Assembly (NCBI RefSeq): GCF_020991125.1
Contig: NZ_CP087715.1
Coordinates: 891,001-955,000, forward strand
Length of the DNA stretch: 64,000 nucleotides
Direction: 5' to 3'
From: Microbulbifer celer
Lineage (GTDB): Bacteria; Pseudomonadota; Gammaproteobacteria; Pseudomonadales; Cellvibrionaceae
This document shows positions 29,214 through 36,378 of this stretch, in pieces. A program made the translations under genes and the position numbers. Below the pieces are notes generated by a model. It made no database searches. It was not told the origin of the DNA and saw nothing but the letters and a program-made list of their open reading frames with translations. The number at the start of each line of letters is the position of its first letter. The first letter of the stretch is position 1.

Positions 29214-29484
29214 TCTGATCTCCTGATTTGATTCCCGTTTGTTCTGCACTTGTGACCGGGTGGGAGGTGGTCTCGGAGAGCAGCGTGAAATACGGGGACT
29301 TGACTTGTCTGTGGCGCAAGTAATGGTCTCGTTTGGCTAAAAAGCGTCCTTCCCGCCTCTTAAGCAGTGGATTCCACTAATGATATTGAAAAGTTTACAG
29401 AAATCCACTCAAAGAGCATGCCTATACTGCGGGAATCCAACAAAAGAAGGGGCGCACACACGTGCGCTCACACTGTGCTTACCG

Positions 29485-29532
29485 AGTACTGACAAACAAG
29501 TACTGACAAACAGAGTACCGACAGAGTATTGA
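29485..29532 (+). repeat. tandem repeats in the ald leader
   Basis: AGTACTGACAAACA occurs twice in exact tandem (29485-29498, 29499-29512). Two shorter degenerate copies follow (AGTACCGACA at 29514, AGTATTGA at 29525). The array abuts the ald ribosome site (GAGGAG). It may be a regulator-binding or mRNA-level control array. Confidence 0.65.
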
Positions 29533-29544
29533 GGAGAAGACGTT

Positions 29545-30690
29545 ATGTTGATCGGTGTCCCAAAAGAGATTAAGAACCACGAGTACCGCATTGGCCTGAC
29601 TCCGGCCAGTGTCCGCGAGCTGATCGGCCACGGTCACGAAGTAATCGTGCAAAAAGATGGCGGTTCTGCGATTGGCTTTACTGACGAAATGTACGAACAG
29701 GCTGGCGCCAAGATTATCGACAGTGCGGAAGAAATCTTCGCTACTGCCGATATGATCGTGAAGGTGAAAGAGCCGCAGCCGCACGAGTGCGAAATGCTGC
29801 GCCCGGGTCAGCTGCTGTACACCTACCTGCACCTGGCGCCCGATCCCAAGCAGACTGAACTGCTGGTGAAATCCGGTGCGACCTGTATTGCTTATGAAAC
29901 CGTCACCGACCGCCTCGGTGGCCTGCCGCTGCTGGCGCCCATGTCTGAAGTTGCCGGCCGTATGTCCGTACAGTGCGGTGCGCACCACCTGGAAAAAGCC
30001 CAGGGTGGCCTCGGCGTATTGCTCGGCGGTGTGCCCGGTGTCGCTCCGGCCAAAGTATTGATTATCGGTGGCGGTGTGGTTGGTACCAACGCAGCCAAGA
30101 TGGCGCTGGGTATGGGTGCTGATGTGACCATCCTGGATCGCTCTCTGCCGCGCCTGCGTCAGCTGGACGATATCTTCGGCGGCGCTGTGCGCACCGAGTA
30201 CTCCACCAACGATGCGATTGAATCTCACGCGCTGGAAGCGGACCTGGTTGTCGGTGCGGTACTGATTCCGGGTGCTGCGGCACCGAAGCTCCTGACCCGC
30301 GACATTATCAGCCGCATGAAGAAAGGCGCGGTGGTTGCAGACGTGGCCATTGACCAGGGCGGTTGTTTCGAGACCTCCAAAGCCACTACCCACCAGGAAC
30401 CCACTTATGTGGTAGACGGCGTGGTGCACTACTGTGTCGCCAATATGCCCGGCGGTGTTGCGCGTACCTCTACCATGGCGCTGAACAATGCGACCCTGCC
30501 GTTTGCGGTGGCGCTCGCCAACAAGGGTGCCAAACAGGCGCTGCTGGACGACGCCAACCTGATGGAAGGCCTGAACGTGCACGCCGGTATGGTGACTTAC
30601 AAGGCGGTGGCCGATGTACTGGGTTACGAATACGTCGACCCGAAACTGGCCCTGCAGAAATCCGCGGTGGATTCCGGCGTAGCCGCCTGA
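29545..30690 (+). CDS. ald: alanine dehydrogenase
   Basis: This 381-residue enzyme reversibly deaminates L-alanine to pyruvate and ammonia with NAD. The N-terminal signature GVPKEIKNHEYRIGLTP, Lys75 in VKVKEP, His96 in YLHLAPD and the Rossmann motif IIGGGVVGTNAAKMA are all present. It is preceded by GAGGAGAAG and a repeated leader, and divergent from lrp. A strong terminator follows at 30802. Confidence 0.97.
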   Translation: MLIGVPKEIKNHEYRIGLTPASVRELIGHGHEVIVQKDGGSAIGFTDEMYEQAGAKIIDSAEEIFATADMIVKVKEPQPHECEMLRPGQLLYTYLHLAPDPKQTELLVKSGATCIAYETVTDRLGGLPLLAPMSEVAGRMSVQCGAHHLEKAQGGLGVLLGGVPGVAPAKVLIIGGGVVGTNAAKMALGMGADVTILDRSLPRLRQLDDIFGGAVRTEYSTNDAIESHALEADLVVGAVLIPGAAAPKLLTRDIISRMKKGAVVADVAIDQGGCFETSKATTHQEPTYVVDGVVHYCVANMPGGVARTSTMALNNATLPFAVALANKGAKQALLDDANLMEGLNVHAGMVTYKAVADVLGYEYVDPKLALQKSAVDSGVAA

Positions 30691-30801
30691 TTTCCGCCAG
30701 GCCGCACATAAGCGGCCGTTGAGAGTTGGAAGAGTTTTCTTCTCGGGGCGCCCCCACGCCCCGCTCTGTGAGACCCGGCAGTGTCTTAAACTGTCACTTT
30801 G

Positions 30802-30827
30802 GCCGCGCTTTTTAGCGCGGCTTTTTT
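30802..30827 (+). terminator. rho-independent terminator after ald
   Basis: GCCGCGC-TTTTTA-GCGCGGC is followed by six T. Confidence 0.92.
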
Positions 30828-30888
30828 ATGGGAAAAATTTGTTGAACAGGTGTGCCGCTTAGGGCTTTGGTAGGGGATGCTTGGGCGG

Positions 30889-31629
30889 TTAGTTGCTTGG
30901 AAAAAGCCGGCTCAGAAGCACGGGCAGCGCAGTCTCCACGCGCAATATACGCGGCCCCAGGTGTACCGATTCGAAACCGGCCTCCTGTAGCTTTTCCACT
31001 TCATAGGGAATAAAGCCGCCCTCTGGGCCAATGGCGAGGGTGGTCTGCTGGCGGATATCCACCGGGCAGGGCTGTTCGGTAACGGGATGCGCCACCAGTT
31101 TGCGCGAGTCCGCGGCAATGGTTGGCAACTCGTCTTCCACGAAGGGTTTGAAGCGTTTGCGCAACTGGATCTCTGGCATCTGGGTATCGACTGCCTGCTC
31201 CAGCCCGAGTACGCATTGCTCGCGCAATTTGCTGGCGGCGAGCCACGGACTTTGCCAGTAGGATTTCTCCACCCGGTAGGCGTTGATCAGGTAGATCTTC
31301 TTCGCCCCCAGCGCAGTTGCGTTCTGCAGTGTGCGTTTCAGCATCTTTGGCCGGGGCAGGGCGAGAATCAGGGTCAGAGGCAGCGGTGCGGGGGATTCCC
31401 GCTTCAGGGATACCTGCAGAGCGATATGCCCCTCGCGGTGTTCGATCACTTCCCCGTCGCCGATGAGGCCGTTGAGCAGTCCCACCCTGAGGGTGTCGCC
31501 GACCTCGGCGCGGTGCACTTCAATAATATGCTGATAGCGGCGGCCGCTGATGCGTACTGTATCCGGTGCGATGTCCGGTGCGCTGTCCGATGATAGAAAG
31601 TCGCCGGGCTCGAGCAATATAAGGTTCAC
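30889..31629 (-). CDS. rsmE: 16S rRNA (uracil-1498-N3)-methyltransferase RsmE
   Basis: This 246-residue SPOUT methyltransferase acts on the 30S subunit. An N-terminal PUA-like domain (about 1-75) precedes the knotted SAM domain with GPEGG (201-205) and LGPRILRVETA (224-234), the two diagnostic motifs. The start is GTG, 4 bp after the stop of the upstream PTPS-like gene, so it is likely translated by coupling. Confidence 0.95.
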   Translation of the reverse strand: MNLILLEPGDFLSSDSAPDIAPDTVRISGRRYQHIIEVHRAEVGDTLRVGLLNGLIGDGEVIEHREGHIALQVSLKRESPAPLPLTLILALPRPKMLKRTLQNATALGAKKIYLINAYRVEKSYWQSPWLAASKLREQCVLGLEQAVDTQMPEIQLRKRFKPFVEDELPTIAADSRKLVAHPVTEQPCPVDIRQQTTLAIGPEGGFIPYEVEKLQEAGFESVHLGPRILRVETALPVLLSRLFPSN

Positions 31630-31633
31630 GGGT

Positions 31634-32476
31634 TCAGCGCCGTGACTGGGCCACAGCGCCCTTACCGATACCCTCGTAGGCGCGTACCGTCAGTGTGTCC
31701 CCCGGGGATTGTTCGGCGAGGGTATCGGCGATGTACTGCGCCAGTTGCTCTACGGTGGTATCGCAGTGCAGTAGCTCGCAACGATCGCTGGGGATCGAGA
31801 GGGCGAAGTCGCCCTGGCGGGCGCGGTAGGCGAAATGAAGTTGGCCGTCTTCTTCCTTTTGCAAGTCTTCCCGCGTGCCCAGGTAAATGTCTGCCCAGCG
31901 CTGGCTCCACAGGTGTTCCAGTTCGGCGCTGCGTTCGCCATTGCGGTCAATGCGAATCCGCGAGCGGTGACCGTGGGCAATGCGTTGACAATTGCCGTCG
32001 TGTTTTTTCAGGCCGTGACTGTAGTGATAGAAGGGCGAGGGAATTTCTTCGCAAGTAAAGCTCAGGTTGAGCTGATCCACGCTGGTGGGAAATACGCCGG
32101 CCAGCTGCTGTACGCACCAGGTGGCCACGGATTCTGCCGTGATACTTTCCGCTTCTACCAGAGCAAACGCCTGCTCCGGGCCGCTGACCGTGATTTTTCT
32201 CTCTGCGGGCAGGCGCCATGTCAGGGTTAGGCGACCGGCTTCCTGTTGCAGGGACAGGTGCGCAGAGCGGGTCGGTACCAGCAGCCGGTGGTCCAGCTCG
32301 TCGTCCAGCCAGTTGCGCAGGGTTTTCTTGACGATACCGAAGTCGACCACCATGCCCTGGTGGTCCAGCGCACCGTCCAGAGCGGCGTTGGCGAGCCAGG
32401 TTTCACCGACCACGCCCCGGTGATGATCCAGGTAGCTGAAATCCACATTGGTGAGATTGTCGACGAACAGGTGCAT
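31634..32476 (-). CDS. two-lobed 6-pyruvoyl-tetrahydropterin synthase/QueD-like protein
   Basis: I start at the ATG 32476 (MHLFVDNLTNVDFSY), giving 280 residues; the longer frame has no ribosome site. The first lobe shows the PTPS motif DHQGMVVDF (38-46) and LDHRLL (61-66) but no HGH zinc motif. The second lobe shows HYSHGLKKHDGNC (151-163) and HGH (168-170), then LLHCDTTVEQLAQYI and VRAYEGIGKGA as in PTPS C-termini, but no DxGMVxDF. So zinc-binding and other active-site residues are split between two tandem T-fold units. The family makes or processes pterins, as QueD does for queuosine precursors. The exact reaction is unknown. It is coupled to rsmE. Confidence 0.8.
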   Translation of the reverse strand: MHLFVDNLTNVDFSYLDHHRGVVGETWLANAALDGALDHQGMVVDFGIVKKTLRNWLDDELDHRLLVPTRSAHLSLQQEAGRLTLTWRLPAERKITVSGPEQAFALVEAESITAESVATWCVQQLAGVFPTSVDQLNLSFTCEEIPSPFYHYSHGLKKHDGNCQRIAHGHRSRIRIDRNGERSAELEHLWSQRWADIYLGTREDLQKEEDGQLHFAYRARQGDFALSIPSDRCELLHCDTTVEQLAQYIADTLAEQSPGDTLTVRAYEGIGKGAVAQSRR

Positions 32477-32658
32477 AAAACTTCCGCTGCAATTGGGGGT
32501 GGAGCCCGACGGTGGGCGCGGCACAGTATAGCTTTTTGCTTGCTGGATTTGTCGCCCGCGCGGTTTCGATTTGCCGTGAATACTGCGGTAGCGGGGATCT
32601 ATGAAGATTGAGTCAGGATTGTTGGCGATCGGGGGTAGCACCCGGCGCTTTGAATCTC

Positions 32659-32664
32659 TATAAT
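32659..32664 (+). promoter_or_regulatory. -10 box of the SRP RNA gene
   Basis: A perfect TATAAT is followed by a GC-rich discriminator (CGCGCC), typical of stable-RNA promoters. The -35 is poorly defined (TAGCAC at 32636). Transcription would begin near 32671. Confidence 0.6.
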
Positions 32665-32726
32665 CGCGCCCTCTTCAAGCGAAGGCAGTCCAATTCCAGG
32701 GTGTGCCGGTGGCTTGAAAGCGTGAT

Positions 32727-32837
32727 GGCGGCCCTTCCGGTCTCCTCGCGATGATCAGCTGTGAACTCCGCCAGGCCCGGAAGGGAGCAACGGTAGCAGT
32801 GACATCATGTGCCGAGGGTGTGCTGGTTGGGCTGCCT
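32727..32837 (+). ncRNA. ffs: SRP 4.5S RNA
   Basis: The conserved SRP core is plain: CCAGGCCCGGAAGGGAGCA followed by ACGGTAGCAGTGAC. Flanking arms CCTCGCGATGAT and ATCATGTGCCGAGG pair, and GGCGGCCC (32727-32734) pairs with GGGCTGCC (32829-32836). This gives about 110 nt, the usual bacterial small form. A T-run follows at 32841. The 5' end is uncertain, because GGCAGTCCAA at 32684 could pair with the same 3' arm. The RNA binds Ffh for membrane-protein targeting. Confidence 0.9.
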
Positions 32838-33139
32838 CCAATTTTTTTCCCCTCTCTTGTCTTCTCCTCTTACTCATCCCTGTTGCTTCTCCCCAGTTCC
32901 CCTGCAATCGGTGCTCACTACGCAATTGCCCGTATTTTCTCCAGCGCGGTGCCGAGCATATTTTTCCTGTTTCTCTCAAATCGAGATATAACTCCATTCA
33001 GAACCTGAAAAAGGGAATTTTGTGCCGATCTGCGGGCTGGAATTGAGACGGCATCCCGCGCTGCCTGAGCCCTGTGCTATAAAACGGCGACAGATTCCGT
33101 TTTCCTTCCGATAAATAAGTCGAACAACCGAGGATGCCG
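32838..33139. other. intergenic region between ffs and the M2 peptidase gene
   Basis: About 300 bp. It begins with the T-run that should end ffs. I see no gene here; open frames are short and without ribosome sites. It presumably contains the promoter of the peptidase gene. Confidence 0.5.
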
Positions 33140-35074
33140 ATGAAAAAGTTAGCGTTGGTAATTGCCGCTGCCATGGCCGTTTCCGCCTGTGACAACCGAA
33201 CGCCGGAGCAGGAGGAGTCGCAGACCGTTCCGAATTCTGCCAGCCAGGTGTCCTACGGTGCCGATCAGACCGAGACCGGCACCGTTGCCAAAGGTGATGA
33301 CGGCGATACCATGACTGAGGCGGACGCCGAGCAGTTCCTCGAAGATGCCCAGGCGCGCATGGCAAAGATGTCAGAGGAGGTCAGTCACGCCAGTTGGCTT
33401 GCATCCACCTACATCAATGTCGACTCCCAGTTCACGGAGGCGCTGGCGGTGGAGCGGTTTACCTCGTTGGCTGTGGAGCTGGCCCAGGAAGCCGCGAAGT
33501 TTGACGATGCGGATCTCACACCCGAAACCCGCCGTATGCTCACCATGCTGAAGCAGGGCCTGGTATTCCCCGCGCCGAAAGATCCCAAGCTGACCGCCGA
33601 GCTCGCCCAGATTGGCTCCAAATTGCAGGGCATGTACGGTGCCGGCAAATACTGCCCGGACCAGGAGCCGGGAGAAGAAAGCAGTGGCGCGGATGACGAC
33701 AAGGGCAAGTGCTACACCCTGACCGAAATGGGGCAGATGATGGCCAAGAACCGCGACCCCAAATTGCTCAAAGAGCTCTGGGTGGGGTGGCGTAAGGTGT
33801 CTCCGCCAATGAAGCCCTTGTATGAGCGTCAAGTCGAGATTGGCAACGCCGGTGCCCAGGAACTGGGGTACGACAACCTGAGCGTCATGTGGCGGTCCAA
33901 ATACGATATGGGTGCCGACGACTTTGCTGCGGACATGGACAAACAATGGAACAAGGTCAAGCCGCTGTACGAGGCGCTGCATTGCCATGTGCGGGCGAAA
34001 CTGAACGATCACTACGGCGATGACGTTGTGCCGGCAAGCGGCAAAATCCCTGCACACCTGCTGGGGAATATGTGGGCGCAGGAGTGGGGCAATATCTACG
34101 ATGTCGTCAAAGATGATGACATGCAGGCGCCCTATGACCTCACTCAGCTGGTGGTGGACTCCGGCATGAGTGAGAAAGAGATGGTCAAGGCGGGAGAGAA
34201 ATTTTTCACCTCGCTCGGATTTAAACCGCTGCCGAAAACCTTCTGGGAGCGCTCACAGTTTACCCAGCCTCAGGATCGAGATGTTGTCTGCCATGCCAGT
34301 GCCTGGAACCTGGACGGCAAAGACGATATCCGTATCAAGATGTGTATCAACAAGACCGGAGAAGATCTGGTAACCATTCATCATGAGCTGGGGCACAACT
34401 TCTATCAGCGTATCTACAACGATCAGCCGTTCCTTTACAAAGAGGGGGCCAATGACGGTTTCCATGAAGCAGTCGGCGATACCATTGCGCTGTCAATCAC
34501 ACCGAAATATCTGAAGCAGATCGGCTTGCTGGACGAGGTGCCCGGAACCGACAAGGATATCGGTTTTCTGATGCAGCAGGCACTGGATAAGATTGCCTTC
34601 CTGCCGTTTGGCCTGCTGGTAGACAAGTGGCGCTGGCAGGTATTCAACGGTGAAGTGGAGCCGGGTGATTACAATAAGGCGTGGTGGAAGCTGCGGGAAG
34701 AGTATCAGGGTATTGAGGCCCCGGTAGAGCGCAGTGAAGCTAACTTTGACCCCGGTGCCAAATATCATATTCCGGGAAATACGCCCTATGCGCGTTATTT
34801 CCTCGCGCGTATTCAGCAATTCCAGTTCCATCGCGCGTTGTGTGAGGCAGCCGGTGAAACCGGTCCGCTGCACCGCTGCTCTATTTTCAATAACAAGGCC
34901 GCGGGCAAAAAGTTGCGCAATATGCTTGCCATGGGCGCGAGTAAGCCGTGGCCTGATGCCATGGAGGCGCTGACGGGGCAGCGTGAACTGGATGCCACTG
35001 CCATCGTCGACTACTTTCAACCGCTGATGGAATACCTGCAGGAGCAGAATAAAGGTCGTCAGTGTGGTTGGTAA
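33140..35074 (+). CDS. M2-family (ACE-like) dipeptidyl carboxypeptidase lipoprotein
   Basis: This is a 644-residue zinc metallopeptidase related to angiotensin-converting enzyme. It begins with a lipoprotein signal with lipobox AVSAC. An acidic linker with a TMTEADAEQFLEDA segment precedes the helical M2 domain. The zinc motif HHELGHNF is followed by the third ligand Glu in NDGFHEAVGDTIALS, and KYHIPGNTPYARYFLARIQQFQFH matches ACE substrate-site sequence. I use the ATG 33140 with GAGG 6 nt upstream. It should act on peptides in the periplasm or at the surface, removing C-terminal dipeptides. It stands alone. Confidence 0.92.
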   Translation: MKKLALVIAAAMAVSACDNRTPEQEESQTVPNSASQVSYGADQTETGTVAKGDDGDTMTEADAEQFLEDAQARMAKMSEEVSHASWLASTYINVDSQFTEALAVERFTSLAVELAQEAAKFDDADLTPETRRMLTMLKQGLVFPAPKDPKLTAELAQIGSKLQGMYGAGKYCPDQEPGEESSGADDDKGKCYTLTEMGQMMAKNRDPKLLKELWVGWRKVSPPMKPLYERQVEIGNAGAQELGYDNLSVMWRSKYDMGADDFAADMDKQWNKVKPLYEALHCHVRAKLNDHYGDDVVPASGKIPAHLLGNMWAQEWGNIYDVVKDDDMQAPYDLTQLVVDSGMSEKEMVKAGEKFFTSLGFKPLPKTFWERSQFTQPQDRDVVCHASAWNLDGKDDIRIKMCINKTGEDLVTIHHELGHNFYQRIYNDQPFLYKEGANDGFHEAVGDTIALSITPKYLKQIGLLDEVPGTDKDIGFLMQQALDKIAFLPFGLLVDKWRWQVFNGEVEPGDYNKAWWKLREEYQGIEAPVERSEANFDPGAKYHIPGNTPYARYFLARIQQFQFHRALCEAAGETGPLHRCSIFNNKAAGKKLRNMLAMGASKPWPDAMEALTGQRELDATAIVDYFQPLMEYLQEQNKGRQCGW

Positions 35075-35190
35075 CCCGTTATCTCGATTGAGCATGGCTA
35101 TAGACCGTATATCCACGATTAATGGAGTTTAGGGTTTGAAAAACTGCGTTTGACCTTAGTATTAGGTCTGAAAGCTAAAGAATTGAACCT

Positions 35191-35351
35191 TAGTGGGCCG
35201 TGCGTAAAGTTCTGAAACCATTCGCTGCGCCAAAACGCCCGGCTCCGCGTTGAGAAGGCTTGAAATGGAGCCAAATTCCATCGCGTTCTCGCCTTGATCA
35301 GAACGTTTTGGCTGTGCTCCTTGGTTGCAAAACTTCATGCACGGCCCACTA
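35191..35351. repeat. 161-bp palindromic MITE-like element
   Basis: Perfect 13-bp terminal inverted repeats (TAGTGGGCCGTGC and GCACGGCCCACTA) are extended inward by imperfect pairing over about 40 bp per arm (for example GCCAAAACG facing CGTTTTGGC). A small inner hairpin AATGGA/TCCATT lies near the middle. No protein is encoded and no clear target duplication is seen. It ends 21 bp upstream of the dps start, within what should be the dps promoter or leader. Confidence 0.65.
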
Positions 35352-35371
35352 GCCAAAAAAAGAGGTTGCGA

Positions 35372-35842
35372 ATGAGCAATATTGATATCGGTATTGGTGA
35401 AAAAGATCGCGAACAGGTCGCAGAAGGGTTGAAGCGCCTGCTCGCAGACTCCTACACACTGTATCTGCAGACCCACAACTTCCACTGGAATGTTACCGGC
35501 CGTCTGTTTCGCGAGCTGCACCTGATGTTCGAAGAGCATTACACCGAGTTGGCCACTGCTGTGGATGATATCGCGGAGCGTATTCGTACTCTGGACGTTG
35601 TTGCTCCGGGCACCTACAAGGCGTTTGCCGAACTGAGCTCCATCAAGGAGGTTCAGGATGTGCCCGCCGCTGAAGAAATGGTGCGCATCCTGACTCAGGG
35701 GCACGAGCAGGTGGTGAAGACCTGTCGCGAAGTGTTGAAAGCTGCACAGGACGCCGATGATGAGTCTACCGCCGCGCTGGTGTCTGACCGCATGCGTGTT
35801 CACGAAAAGACCGCCTGGATGTTGCGTGCCACAGCGCAATAA
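35372..35842 (+). CDS. dps: Dps-family ferritin-like DNA-protection protein
   Basis: This 156-residue four-helix bundle protein forms 12-mers that oxidise and store iron and shield DNA under stress. Start ATG 35372 has AGAGG upstream; a longer frame from 35294 would start inside the palindromic element. Ferroxidase residues are visible in HNFHWNVTG (His38) and in the following helix [20 protein letters not shown] (His50, Glu54, Asp65/66). No signal peptide is seen. A strong terminator follows. Confidence 0.94.
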   Translation: MSNIDIGIGEKDREQVAEGLKRLLADSYTLYLQTHNFHWNVTGRLFRELHLMFEEHYTELATAVDDIAERIRTLDVVAPGTYKAFAELSSIKEVQDVPAAEEMVRILTQGHEQVVKTCREVLKAAQDADDESTAALVSDRMRVHEKTAWMLRATAQ

Positions 35843-35865
35843 GTCGCGACCTGAGCCGTTCCAAG

Positions 35866-35892
35866 TGGCCCGCGGATGCGGGCCATTTTTTT
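35866..35892 (+). terminator. rho-independent terminator after dps
   Basis: TGGCCCGC-GGAT-GCGGGCCA is followed by seven T. Confidence 0.92.
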
Positions 35893-36378
35893 ATCTGGAA
35901 AATTGTCCCGAGTAACTCACTCTCAATCTCTCCGAGCCTGCTCTCCAAATCTACTCCCCAGACCTGTTCAGCCCGCTGAATGGTTTTCCTGCAAAGGTCG
36001 GGTTAATTTCAAAAGTAAAATTTACAGTTCAAACAATATGTCACGCTGGATTGGCCCATGGTTTGGTTGTTAAATGATCAAATTTATCCTCTTTTGGCGT
36101 CTAAGGTTTATCTTTTTGCCGCATATCGCTAGAATTTCCCCGCAATTCGGCGTCCGGTTCCGGTATTTTTTGCGGCACCGCCCTCTATAGCACTGCTGAA
36201 GACCGATGTATCTGAGCCTGTCTGGCAGCTTTAGCTACTCATAATAATTACACCACTAAATTAATAGCGAGATGATGCATGCATTCCTGCGGGCAGCGAT
36301 GTGCTGCCATGCCGCGGCGTGCTGTGGTGGGTTCTCTGCGTCGAAATCACACAAAAAATTTAGAGAGAGGAGATCTCT
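35893..36378. other. intergenic region before the TonB-dependent receptor
   Basis: These 486 bp have no convincing gene. An AT-rich stretch at 36005-36090 could hold promoters, and a small GCAGC/GCTGC hairpin lies near 36294. A 69-codon frame from 36272 runs into the receptor gene, lacks a ribosome site and is not credible. Confidence 0.5.
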
